DNA of 56,501 nucleotides from Pseudoruegeria sp. SK021 (lineage in GTDB: Bacteria > Pseudomonadota > Alphaproteobacteria > Rhodobacterales > Rhodobacteraceae): NCBI RefSeq assembly GCF_002119405.1, contig NZ_MTBG01000023.1, positions 1-56,501 of the forward strand, given 5' to 3'. How positions within the stretch are numbered: position 1 is the stretch's first letter; every line of letters starts with the position of its first letter. Below are positions 18,058 through 26,178 of this stretch, piece after piece. Both the position numbers and the translations under genes were made by a program. The notes beneath the pieces are model-generated. The model was not told the DNA's origin. It saw only the letters and a program-made list of their open reading frames with translations, and ran no database searches.

Positions 18058-18148
18058 CGGCGACCGTGGCAGGGACTGCGGCCCTGTCGCGAGCGGCGCC
18101 ATTGGTGCGGCCCGGGCAGGGCCGTCCCGGGGTGCGACACGCTCAATG

Positions 18149-18219
18149 TTCACGTGAATTTGATCTTTTTTGACTGTTTTGTGCAGGTGTATCGCCGTTT
18201 TTGTTATAGGGTGATAACA
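18149..18219. promoter_or_regulatory. Candidate operator palindromes upstream of the LacI-type gene
   Basis: Two inverted repeats lie 55-126 bases before the regulator start: TTCACGTGAA (18149-18158), a perfect 10-bp palindrome with a central CG as in LacI-family sites, and TGTTAT-N6-ATAACA (18202-18219). Either could be an autoregulatory site. The region is also poorer in GC than the flanking genes, as expected of a promoter. Confidence 0.4.
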
Positions 18220-18274
18220 TTGCTGTATTGGTTTCAGCAAAATTTGTCCGAATTAAGTTAAAGCAGGTTTCAGG

Positions 18275-19300
18275 TTGAAAAAACGGGTCAGCTCCATTGA
18301 TGTGGCGGCATTGGCGGGGGTCAGTCAGTCGGCCGTCAGCCGGGTTTTCACGCAAGGGGCATCTGTCAGTGCAGAGATGCGGGACAAGGTGCAGCGGGCG
18401 GCGCGGGAGCTTGGCTATCGTCCGAACAAGCTGGCCCGCAGTCTGATTGAAGGCCGAACCCGCATTATCGGCTTGATCCTGACCGATCTGGACAACCCAT
18501 TCTATGCCGACCTTTTGGAAGAGGTGTCGGACGCGTTGCGGGCGCGCGGCTTTGGCCTGATGGTGCAGTTGCCGCGCAAGGTCGAGGAACTTGAGGCGGC
18601 GGTGGCGGAATTCCACAGCTATCGGGTGATGGGCATTCTGTCTCTGTCGGCGATGTTCTCGGGCGAGCTTGACACAGCGTGCCGCGAGTTGGGGATACCA
18701 GCGGTGATGTTGTGCACCGGCCGAGAGCAAGTGCCGATCAGTCAGGTGGTGACCGACAACCGGGGGGCAGGGGCGGAAATCGCGCAGTATCTTCTGGAGG
18801 GGGGCCATCAGCGGATTGCGCATCTGTCGGGAAAATCGCCGCGCCTGAGTACCTATGAGCGGGCCATCGGCTTCCGCGAGGGGTTGCGGGCCGGTGGTGC
18901 CGAGATTTTTGCCGAAGAATCCGGCGGCAACACCTATGAGACGATGGTGGCGGCGACGCTGAAATTGTTTGCGGGTGCGGAGAGGCCGGACGCGGTGTTT
19001 GCCTCGACCGATCAGATGGCCTTGGCGATGATGGAAACCCTGCAAAATGACCTGCATCTGCGGGTGCCCGAGGATGTGTCCATCATTGGCTTTGATGATG
19101 TGCGGGCGGCAAGTTGGGGCAACCATGCCCTGACGACGTGGCGGCAGCCGGTGCAGGCTATCGTGGCGGCGGGGATCGATCTGTTGCTGCGCCTGCGCGA
19201 GGACCCGGCGCAACCCCCGGTCAGCATTGTCATCAAGGGCAAGTTGATTGAGCGTGGCTCGGCCCGCAGACCGCAGCACCGCCAAAGCGGTGCCGCCTGA
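18275..19300 (+). CDS. LacI/GalR-family transcriptional regulator
   Basis: 341 residues beginning with TTG at 18275 (AGG seven bases upstream). N-terminal helix-turn-helix SSIDVAALAGVSQSAVSRVF followed by the hinge region RPNKLARSLIEG. The periplasmic-binding-type effector domain spans about 60-335 (TRIIGLILTDLDNPFYADLL, GFREGL, DAVFASTDQMALAMM, SIIGFDDV). It lies alone after two hydrolase genes and converges on phaZ. No sugar genes are adjacent, so its effector and targets cannot be read from context. Confidence 0.93.
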   Translation: MKKRVSSIDVAALAGVSQSAVSRVFTQGASVSAEMRDKVQRAARELGYRPNKLARSLIEGRTRIIGLILTDLDNPFYADLLEEVSDALRARGFGLMVQLPRKVEELEAAVAEFHSYRVMGILSLSAMFSGELDTACRELGIPAVMLCTGREQVPISQVVTDNRGAGAEIAQYLLEGGHQRIAHLSGKSPRLSTYERAIGFREGLRAGGAEIFAEESGGNTYETMVAATLKLFAGAERPDAVFASTDQMALAMMETLQNDLHLRVPEDVSIIGFDDVRAASWGNHALTTWRQPVQAIVAAGIDLLLRLREDPAQPPVSIVIKGKLIERGSARRPQHRQSGAA

Positions 19301-19355
19301 TTGGTGGCCTGACCGCGCGGGGCCACGGCCCGCAGCGGTTGGCGCCGTCGCCCGC

Positions 19356-20615
19356 TTAGGCGGAGTGCAGCTGCGTGACGTTGCTGGTGCTGTTGGCGTC
19401 GATGAATTCAAGCACCAGTGGCCGGATATTGTTGCGCCAGCTTTTGCCAGCAAAGATGCCGTAATGCCCGGCGCCCGGTTCCAGATGGCTGGCCTTTTTG
19501 CTGTCGGGCAGGCCGGTCAGCAGATCGAGCGCGGCCAGACATTGACCCGGTGCGCTGATGTCGTCTTTTTCGCCTTCGACGATTTTGACGGCCACATTGG
19601 TGATCTTGCCGAAATCAAGCTGATGCCCATCGACCACGAAGCGGTTTTCGGCAATTTCGAGGTTTTTGAAGATTCGCTCGACGGTGGAGAGGTAGAATTC
19701 CGCCGGCATATCCATGACCGCCAGATACTCATCATAGAATCGGTTGTGATGATCGGTGTCCGATGCTTCGCCTTTGGCGACGCGGAGAATCTGGTTGAAG
19801 AAGGCTTCGCCGTGCCGGTCGGGGTTCATGGAGATGAACGAGCTGAGCTGAAGCAGGCCGGGATAGACCAATCGTCCGGCGCCCTTGTGGCAGAAGCCGA
19901 CGCGCTGAATGGCGATTTCTTCGAGTTGGCCCATGGTGATGCGGCGGCCAAAATCGGTGACATCGGTGGCGGCGGCATCGGGATTAACCGGCCCACCGAT
20001 CAAGGTCAGCGATGCCGGCTGCGCGGCCGGGTTTTTCTCGGCCAGCAGGGCGGTGGCGGCAAGGGTCAGCGGCACCGGCTGGCACACCGCGATTACATGG
20101 ACGTTAGGACCAAGGTGTTCAATGAAGTCAGCCACATAGCGGGTGTAATCTTCGACGTCAAACTTGCCGTCCGACACCGGAATGTCGCGCGCATTGTGCC
20201 AGTCGGTGACAAAGATGTCGGCGTCTGGAAGTAGGCTGGCGACGGTGCTGCGCAGCAAGGTCGCATAATGGCCGGACATCGGCGCGACAACCAAGATTTG
20301 GCGGGGCATGGTTTCGCGGCCCTGAACATCGAATTTAACAAGGTCGCCAAAGGGTTGCTTAACGACCGGGTAGGTGGTGACGACGTGGTCGCTGCCATCT
20401 TTGCCCAGAACACTGTGGATGCCCCAGTCCGGTTTGGCGGTCATCCGGGAGAAACTGCGTTCCATCACCGTGCCCCACGCGGCCATCATGTTGAAAGCCG
20501 GGGTTGGCAGAAGGCTGGTTGCTGGGTAGGATCCAAAAGCGCGTGCAGAGGCGCCAAGCCATTGGTTGGTATTGCGAACGGTTTCCATCAAATCGTAGGT
20601 GGCCATGAAACGCAT
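19356..20615 (-). CDS. phaZ: Intracellular polyhydroxybutyrate depolymerase
   Basis: 419 residues from ATG 20615 (GGAGAG five to seven bases upstream). A longer upstream frame on this strand is the complement of phaC. The sequence is the intracellular PhaZ type: YDLMETVRNTNQW at the start, VVAPMSGHYATLLR, the Cys-containing elbow HVIAVCQPVP and the C-terminal His in EPGAGHYGIF. It hydrolyses stored PHB granules to release hydroxybutyrate. It is divergent from phaC with 111 bases between starts, so mobilisation and synthesis share a control region. No PhaR-type box was found in that interval. Confidence 0.95.
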   Translation of the reverse strand: MRFMATYDLMETVRNTNQWLGASARAFGSYPATSLLPTPAFNMMAAWGTVMERSFSRMTAKPDWGIHSVLGKDGSDHVVTTYPVVKQPFGDLVKFDVQGRETMPRQILVVAPMSGHYATLLRSTVASLLPDADIFVTDWHNARDIPVSDGKFDVEDYTRYVADFIEHLGPNVHVIAVCQPVPLTLAATALLAEKNPAAQPASLTLIGGPVNPDAAATDVTDFGRRITMGQLEEIAIQRVGFCHKGAGRLVYPGLLQLSSFISMNPDRHGEAFFNQILRVAKGEASDTDHHNRFYDEYLAVMDMPAEFYLSTVERIFKNLEIAENRFVVDGHQLDFGKITNVAVKIVEGEKDDISAPGQCLAALDLLTGLPDSKKASHLEPGAGHYGIFAGKSWRNNIRPLVLEFIDANSTSNVTQLHSA

Positions 20616-20726
20616 TGTACTCTCCAGATGTGCCGGTCCGCTGAACGCGGCTCGACAGCTTTGGTCCTCCATCACGACAGTAATGTGTGTACCATTAATA
20701 AATCTATTTAAGGGGGGAGGCGGGAC

Positions 20727-22520
20727 ATGACAACCGATCAAAAAACCACGGCGACTGATTTGCAACGCCTGAACGAGAACATTTCTCGGGTTGAGGCGCT
20801 GTCGCAGCGGCTGGTTGCGGCGATGGCGACGAAAAAGCAAATCGATCCCGGACTGCATGCGCCGAGCCATGAGGTCTATTTCAAAGCGGCGTCGGCTTAT
20901 ATGAACACCATGGTCCAGAATCCGGCCAAGGTGATGGAGCATCAGGTCAGTTACTGGGGCAAGATGCTGAAGCATTATGTGGATGCGCAGCATGTTCTGA
21001 CTTCGGGGAAGCTGGCGGCACCACAGGATCCGACCCCCAAGGATCGCCGGTTTTCCAACCCGATGTGGGACACCCACCCCTATTTCAATTACGTCAAGCA
21101 GAACTATCTGCTGACCTCGCAGGCCATCGGTGAGGCGCTGGACGATCTGGACGGGCTGGAAAAGGATGATCGCAAGCGGGTGCAGTATTTCACCCAGCAG
21201 ATCATCGATATGTTCGCGCCAAATAATTTTTTGGCCACCAATCCCGACGCGCTGGAGCGTGCGGTCGAAACCAATGGCCAATCGCTGGTCGACGGGCTGG
21301 AGAATCTGGTCAAGGACATCGAAGAAAACAGCGGCGAGCTGGTGGTGACCTTGGCCGACAAGTCCGCGTTCACGGTGGGCGAGAATCTGGCGATGACGCC
21401 GGGATCGGTGGTGTATCGCAACCGGATGTTCGAACTGATCCAGTACACACCCACGACCGAGACCGTGGATCAGGTGCCGCTGGTCGTCTTTCCGCCGTGG
21501 ATCAACAAATTCTACGTTCTGGATATGAAAGAGCAGAACAGCTTTATCAAATGGGTGGTGGATCAGGGGATCACGCTGTTCGTGGTGTCTTGGGTCAACC
21601 CCGATACCAGCTATGCCGGGGTCGGCATGGATGAGTATTTGGACGAGGGCTATGTCGAGGCGATCACGCAGGTGAAAGCGATCACCGGGCAACCGCAGGT
21701 CAATGCAGTGGGTTATTGCATCGGCGGCACGACCCTGAGCCTTGCCGCGGCGGTTCTGGACAAGCGCGGGGACAAATCACTGAAATCGGTCACCCTGTTC
21801 ACCACCCTGACCGACTTTAGCGATCAGGGCGAAATGTCGGTGTTTCTGGACAATGATTTCGTTGACGGGATTGAACGGGAAGCGGTCGAGACCGGGATGC
21901 TGAGTTCCTTTATTATGGCGCGGACATTTTCCTATCTGCGGTCGAATGATCTGATCTATGGCCCGGCGATCAAGAGCTACATGATGGGGCAGGCGCCGCC
22001 GGCCTTTGATCTGCTGTATTGGAACGGCGACAGCACCAACTTGCCGGGTAAGATGGCGGTCGAATATCTGCGCGGGCTGTGCCAGCAGAACCGCTTTGCC
22101 ACCACCGGCTTTTCGATTGGCGGCGAAAGTGTCACCCTGAAGGATGTGAAGGTGCCGGTCTGCGCCATTGCATGCGAGACCGACCACATCGCGGCTTGGA
22201 AGGCCAGTTATGCCGGGCTGCGGCAGTTCGGCAGCCGGTCGAAGACCTTTTTGCTGTCGCAATCGGGGCATGTGGCGGGCATCGTCAATCCGCCATCCAA
22301 GAAGAAGTATGGTCACTATACCAAAACCGGGATGACGGTGGAGGCTGACGCATGGTTCGACGGCGCGACCCTGAATGAGGGGTCGTGGTGGCCGCGCTGG
22401 CGCGAGTGGCTGTCCAAGCGGGCGGGCAAGCAGGTTCCGGCGCGCGATCCGGGTTCTGACACCCATCCGGTGTTGGCGGCCGCGCCGGGGACCTATGTTC
22501 TGAACCAGCGCTCGACCTGA
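20727..22520 (+). CDS. phaC: Class I poly(3-hydroxyalkanoate) synthase
   Basis: 597 residues, normal for class I PhaC. SD GGGGGGAGG lies six bases before the ATG. The N-terminal PhaC domain (about 85-255) is followed by the alpha/beta-hydrolase part with the modified lipase box GYCIGGT holding the catalytic Cys, an Asp in ACETDHIAAW and a His in SQSGHVAGIVNPP. It polymerises 3-hydroxyacyl-CoA into PHB at the granule surface. Phasin and repressor genes follow on the same strand with their own control elements. Confidence 0.97.
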   Translation: MTTDQKTTATDLQRLNENISRVEALSQRLVAAMATKKQIDPGLHAPSHEVYFKAASAYMNTMVQNPAKVMEHQVSYWGKMLKHYVDAQHVLTSGKLAAPQDPTPKDRRFSNPMWDTHPYFNYVKQNYLLTSQAIGEALDDLDGLEKDDRKRVQYFTQQIIDMFAPNNFLATNPDALERAVETNGQSLVDGLENLVKDIEENSGELVVTLADKSAFTVGENLAMTPGSVVYRNRMFELIQYTPTTETVDQVPLVVFPPWINKFYVLDMKEQNSFIKWVVDQGITLFVVSWVNPDTSYAGVGMDEYLDEGYVEAITQVKAITGQPQVNAVGYCIGGTTLSLAAAVLDKRGDKSLKSVTLFTTLTDFSDQGEMSVFLDNDFVDGIEREAVETGMLSSFIMARTFSYLRSNDLIYGPAIKSYMMGQAPPAFDLLYWNGDSTNLPGKMAVEYLRGLCQQNRFATTGFSIGGESVTLKDVKVPVCAIACETDHIAAWKASYAGLRQFGSRSKTFLLSQSGHVAGIVNPPSKKKYGHYTKTGMTVEADAWFDGATLNEGSWWPRWREWLSKRAGKQVPARDPGSDTHPVLAAAPGTYVLNQRST

Positions 22521-22566
22521 TTTTGTTGGGAAAAGCCGCCTTGCCTGTCGTAGCGTCATTATTTTT

Positions 22567-22607
22567 GCTGCGCTGCAGCAATTCCTCTTGAAATGCTGCA
22601 GCGCAGC
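22567..22607 (+). promoter_or_regulatory. Two PhaR boxes (CTGC-N3-GCAG) forming a 14-bp inverted repeat before phaP
   Basis: CTGCGCTGCAG at 22568-22578 and CTGCAGCGCAG at 22596-22606 each fit CTGC-N3-GCAG, the recognition form reported for PhaR of Rhodobacter and Paracoccus. The full arms 22567-22580 and 22594-22607 are perfect reverse complements with centres 28 bases apart. They lie 66-106 bases upstream of the phasin start, where a repressor would block transcription until granules sequester it. Confidence 0.85.
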
Positions 22608-22672
22608 GGGCATATTGTGGGCAAGGCGCAAACGCGGAATCATCCGCACCCCCCCAATCAGGAGACCTCCAA

Positions 22673-23134
22673 ATGGTTGCTACCAAAACCAACGACATGA
22701 CCAAAATGATGCAAGACATGATGGGGTCGTTCCCTGTCGATACCAAAGCTATGCAAGACGCGTTCAAGACCTCGGCGTCTTTGAACGAAAAAATGTCGAA
22801 AGTGGCTCTGGAAGCTGCTGAAAAGTCGACCGAGATTTCGTCGAAATGGGCCAAAGACGTTCTGGCGAAACTGACCGCCATGACTTCTGTCAAAGCTGAT
22901 CCGTCCGAGTATGGCAAAGCCATTTCTGACTTCGCGTCGGCTCAGGCTGAAATCTCGTCCGAGACCATGGCTGCTTTCGCTGAAGTTGCGAAAAAAGTGC
23001 AGATGGAAACCGTTGAACTGATGATGGCCGCTGGCAAAGACATCAGCGAAGACGCGACTGCTGCTGTTAAGAAAGCAACCGCTGACGCGACTGCTGCTGC
23101 CAAAAAAGTGACCTCGACCGTCGCTGCGAAGTAA
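22673..23134 (+). CDS. phaP: Phasin, PHB granule surface protein
   Basis: 153 residues, ATG preceded by GGAG eight bases upstream. Entirely helical and amphipathic with heptad-like spacing (MSKVALEAAEKSTEISSKWAK, KVQMETVELMMAAGKD) and an Ala/Lys/Thr-rich C-terminus, matching the phasin_2 family. Codon use is strongly biased, as in very highly expressed genes. It coats PHB granules and controls their number and size. It is flanked by PhaR operators upstream and a strong terminator downstream, so it forms its own inducible unit. Confidence 0.94.
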   Translation: MVATKTNDMTKMMQDMMGSFPVDTKAMQDAFKTSASLNEKMSKVALEAAEKSTEISSKWAKDVLAKLTAMTSVKADPSEYGKAISDFASAQAEISSETMAAFAEVAKKVQMETVELMMAAGKDISEDATAAVKKATADATAAAKKVTSTVAAK

Positions 23135-23206
23135 AACGCAGTCGCAGGCAATTTTCGCCTGCATGCGCACACGGAACCGCCCCGTCCCCTGGGGTGAGAT
23201 CCGATG

Positions 23207-23238
23207 AAGAGCGGGCGTCATGCCCGCTCTTTCTTTTT
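23207..23238 (+). terminator. Rho-independent terminator of phaP
   Basis: Nine-base stem AGAGCGGGC (23208-23216) with 23222-23230, five-base loop, then TTCTTTTT. Lies about 75 bases past the phasin stop. Confidence 0.93.
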
Positions 23239-23256
23239 GCTACCGGCTCGCCTACT

Positions 23257-23267
23257 CTGCAACGCAG
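23257..23267 (+). promoter_or_regulatory. PhaR box upstream of phaR (autoregulation site)
   Basis: CTGCAACGCAG fits CTGC-N3-GCAG and lies 18 bases before the phaR ATG, between the phaP terminator and the gene. A repressor bound here would overlap the transcription or translation start region, which supports autoregulation. Confidence 0.7.
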
Positions 23268-23285
23268 CGGATCAACGCTGGAGGG

Positions 23286-23855
23286 ATGCCTTTGTCCGAC
23301 ACCGAAAAACCACTGCTCGTAAAACGTTACGCAAGCCGGCGGTTGTACAACACCGAAACCAGCGATTACGTGACGTTGGAAGATATCGCGGGCTTCATCC
23401 GCGCTGGCCGCGAATTGAAAATCATCGATTTGAAAAGCGGCGATGACCTGACCCGCCAATACATGTTGCAGATCGTGGCCGAGCACGAAAGCAAGGGCGA
23501 AAGCGTCTTGCCCATCTCGGTCCTGACCGATCTGGTGCGCAGCTATACCAGCACGGCGCACAGCGTGGTGCCGCAGTTTCTGGCCTCGTCCTTTGACATG
23601 CTGCGCGACAGTCAGGCCAAGATGCTTGAGACCTTTCCGGGTCTGCCCGGCACTATGAGCCCGCTTTCGGGCTTTGAGGCGATGCAGCGCCAGCAGAAGG
23701 CATTTCTGGCCAAAATGATGCCGGGATGGCCGGGGGGTGAGGGCGATGCCACGCCTGCCGAACCCGAACCCGCAGCCGCTGCGCCGAATGAGATCGAGGA
23801 CATCAAACGCGAGTTGTCAGAGCTGAAAGCGAAACTGGCGAAGCTGCAGGACTGA
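23286..23855 (+). CDS. phaR: PHB synthesis repressor PhaR
   Basis: 189 residues if begun at ATG 23286. A TTG two codons later (23292) has GGAGG at a better spacing of seven bases, whereas the ATG is almost inside that site, so the true start may be TTG. The conserved N-terminal DNA-binding domain (LVKRYASRRLYNTETSDYVT, LEDIAGFIRAG) and the PHB-accumulation regulatory domain (LTRQYMLQIVAEHES) are present. The C-terminus is an Ala/Pro/Glu linker and a short coiled coil (EDIKRELSELKAKLAKLQ). It represses phaP and itself and is released by binding PHB granules. Confidence 0.94.
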   Translation: MPLSDTEKPLLVKRYASRRLYNTETSDYVTLEDIAGFIRAGRELKIIDLKSGDDLTRQYMLQIVAEHESKGESVLPISVLTDLVRSYTSTAHSVVPQFLASSFDMLRDSQAKMLETFPGLPGTMSPLSGFEAMQRQQKAFLAKMMPGWPGGEGDATPAEPEPAAAAPNEIEDIKRELSELKAKLAKLQD

Positions 23856-23895
23856 TCGGCCCGACGGGCCAGAGGGGCGCAAGCCGCGGGCGGAT

Positions 23896-24894
23896 ATGAT
23901 GGCGGGGCACAAGGACGGGGCGCAGGGCCGGATGACCCTTTGGGGCATTGAGGTGTTTGCGGCGATTGCCGAAACCGGATCGATTTCCGACGCGGCCCGG
24001 CGGGTTGGCGCCAGCGCCTCGACCGTCAGTCAACAGCTGAGCAATCTGGAAGCGGCCTTGGGGGCCGGGCTGCTGGACCGGGCGGCGCGGCCAATCCGCC
24101 TGACCCCTGCGGGCCGAATTTTTTTGCGGCGGGCGCGGGCGATCTTGGGCGAGGCCAGTTTGGCGCGCTCGGAGCTGGCGAACCGGGATTTGTCGCAATT
24201 GCAGCGTCTGCGCCTTGGCGTCATTGAAGATTTCGACGCCGATGTGACGCCGCGTTTGCTGACCGATATGGCCGGGCTGTTGCAGTCGTGCCAATTCTTG
24301 CTGGAAACCGGCGCCAGCCACCGGTTGTTCGATCAGCTTGAGACCCGGGTTCTGGATGTGATCGTCGCCGCCGATTCCGGCCCGCCCGCCGACTGGATGG
24401 AGCGCTATCCGCTGTTGCGCGAGCCGTTCGTTGCGGCGGTGCCGATCGGGCGGGGCGGGGCGGTGACCTTGGCCGATCTGGCGGACTTGCCCCTGATCCA
24501 GTACACCCAGCGACATCTGATGGGGCGCCAGATCGCGGCCCATCTGGCGCGGCACGCGGTCGAGGTGAAGCACCGCTTTGAGATGGACAGCTACCACGCC
24601 ATTCTGGCGATGGTCGCCGAGCAAGTCGGCTGGACCATCCTGACGCCGCTGGGGTTTTTGCGGGCGCATCGCTTTAACGACCGGGTCACGATGGTGCCGC
24701 TGCCCCTGCCGCCGCTAAGCCGCAGCCTGTCGCTTTGTGCCCGGCGCGACAGTTTGGGGGCGATCCCCGGCGACATCGCCCTGCGCCTGCGTCTGATCCT
24801 GCAAGATATGGTGGTGGCCCCGGTGCTGGACCGGTTCGGCTGGCTTGACGGCGATCTGCAGGTGGTCAGCGCCGCCGCGGATCAGGTGCCGTAG
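23896..24894 (+). CDS. LysR-family transcriptional regulator
   Basis: 332 residues from 23896; Met13 (23932, MTLWGIEVFAAIAETG) is an equally possible start since neither has a clear ribosome-binding site. The helix-turn-helix SISDAARRVGASASTVSQQL, then LEAALGAGLLDRAARPIRLT, is the classic LysR start. The effector domain spans about 95-310. The 3' end overlaps by 13 bases the end of the convergent aminotransferase gene. It is the only regulator beside the long minus-strand amine-utilisation run, but nothing proves it controls it. Confidence 0.92.
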   Translation: MMAGHKDGAQGRMTLWGIEVFAAIAETGSISDAARRVGASASTVSQQLSNLEAALGAGLLDRAARPIRLTPAGRIFLRRARAILGEASLARSELANRDLSQLQRLRLGVIEDFDADVTPRLLTDMAGLLQSCQFLLETGASHRLFDQLETRVLDVIVAADSGPPADWMERYPLLREPFVAAVPIGRGGAVTLADLADLPLIQYTQRHLMGRQIAAHLARHAVEVKHRFEMDSYHAILAMVAEQVGWTILTPLGFLRAHRFNDRVTMVPLPLPPLSRSLSLCARRDSLGAIPGDIALRLRLILQDMVVAPVLDRFGWLDGDLQVVSAAADQVP

Positions 24895-26072
24895 GCGCGC
24901 TGCTCTTTCACCTCGGCGGCGGCCATGAGCAGAGCATCGGCTATCCCTTCGCAGTCGGCTTGGGTCAGGCGGGCGGGCAGGCGCACATCGCAGGCGCGCA
25001 TCAGCATGGCGCGGGTTTGTGGCAAGTCCGGCAGATCGCCCAGAAATTGCCAATTCCAAAAGGCGCGGGCATTGTCGCGCGACAGGCCGAAAATCTGCAC
25101 CGGGATCCCGCGCGCCTTGGCGGCGGCGATAAAGGCGGTGGCCTCAGCGTCACTCCAGCCTGCCAGTGAAAATTGGATCGAATCCGGCGCGCGCTGTTCT
25201 GGCCCGAGGGCGTCCGGCACCGTGAACCACGGTGCGGCCGCCAATCGCGCGGCGACCAGATCATGATTGGCGCGGCCATCGGCGACCCGGCGTGGCAGCA
25301 CGTCCAGTTGCGGGCGGATCACGGCGGCAGAGAGGTTGTTCATCCGGGTGTTATAGAGGGGCAGGCGGTTCTGCCATGTCTCAAAGCTGGCTGCGACGGC
25401 TTTGTGGCTGCGCCAGTTATGCTCATAGGCGCCGGACATGATGATGGCTCGGGCCACCAGATCGGCGTCGTCGGTCACCAGAATCCCGCCTTCACCGGCA
25501 TTCAGAAGCTTGTAGGACTGGAACGAAAAGCAACCGATCCGCCCCAGCGTGCCAATGTTGCGGCCATGCCACGTGGTGCCAAGGGAATGGGCGGCGTCTT
25601 CGATCACCGGCAGGTCGCGCTCGGCCGCCAAGGCCAGAATCGCATCCATGTCCGATGTGTGGCCGCGCATGTGGCTGATCAGGATGGCGCTGACGTCGTC
25701 GGTCAGTTTGGCGCGGAAATCGGCCATGTCGATCCGGTAATCGCTGCCGACCTCGACCAGCACCGGCGTACATCCGGCATGAACCACTGCCGAGGGCACC
25801 GCCGCAAAGGTAAAGGCGGGGATCAGAACCTTGGCCTTCTCCGGCAGGTCCAGCGCCTTGAGGGACAGGAATAAGGCTGACGAACACGAGGCCACGGCCA
25901 GCGCATAGGTCGATCCGATCAGCGCGGCAAATTCTTGTTCCAGCAGGGCGACCGGGGCATTGGCGCTGGTGTAGCGGAACAGATCGCCACTGCGGAGCAG
26001 GCGGTCAACCTCGACCCGGGCAGCTTCTGGGATCGGTTCGGCGTCATAAACATTGGGCGCGGCAGCGGTCAT
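24882..26072 (-). CDS. DegT/DnrJ/EryC1-family PLP aminotransferase
   Basis: 396 residues from ATG 26072, with AGGAAA about nine bases upstream; an in-frame TTG at 26102 has no good site. The fold-type I core is visible: ASCSSALFLSLKALDLP, PAFTFAAVPSAVVHAG, VIEDAAHSLGTTWHG (Asp contacting PLP) and FSFQSYKLLNAGEGG with the Schiff-base Lys. Such enzymes usually aminate nucleotide sugars or cyclitols. Here no sugar genes are near; it follows the amine oxidase on the same strand after 95 bases and may be the last gene of that run. Substrate unknown. Confidence 0.88.
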   Translation of the reverse strand: MTAAAPNVYDAEPIPEAARVEVDRLLRSGDLFRYTSANAPVALLEQEFAALIGSTYALAVASCSSALFLSLKALDLPEKAKVLIPAFTFAAVPSAVVHAGCTPVLVEVGSDYRIDMADFRAKLTDDVSAILISHMRGHTSDMDAILALAAERDLPVIEDAAHSLGTTWHGRNIGTLGRIGCFSFQSYKLLNAGEGGILVTDDADLVARAIIMSGAYEHNWRSHKAVAASFETWQNRLPLYNTRMNNLSAAVIRPQLDVLPRRVADGRANHDLVAARLAAAPWFTVPDALGPEQRAPDSIQFSLAGWSDAEATAFIAAAKARGIPVQIFGLSRDNARAFWNWQFLGDLPDLPQTRAMLMRACDVRLPARLTQADCEGIADALLMAAAEVKEQRAYGT

Positions 26073-26178
26073 AGTTTCGGATTTCCTGAAAGAGATATTC
26101 AAGAAAACTGTAACCGATGCGCGGTAACAAGGCTATGACCGTTTGCGCCAATGCGGCGGGCGCGGTGCCAAATGTGAT

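Noticed and set aside
19301-19355. Terminator between the LacI-type gene and phaZ
   Set aside because: Only short imperfect GC arms without a T-tract on either strand.
20616-21692. Upstream extension of the phaZ frame to 21692
   Set aside because: The extension is the complement of phaC; the family start and ribosome-binding site are at 20615.
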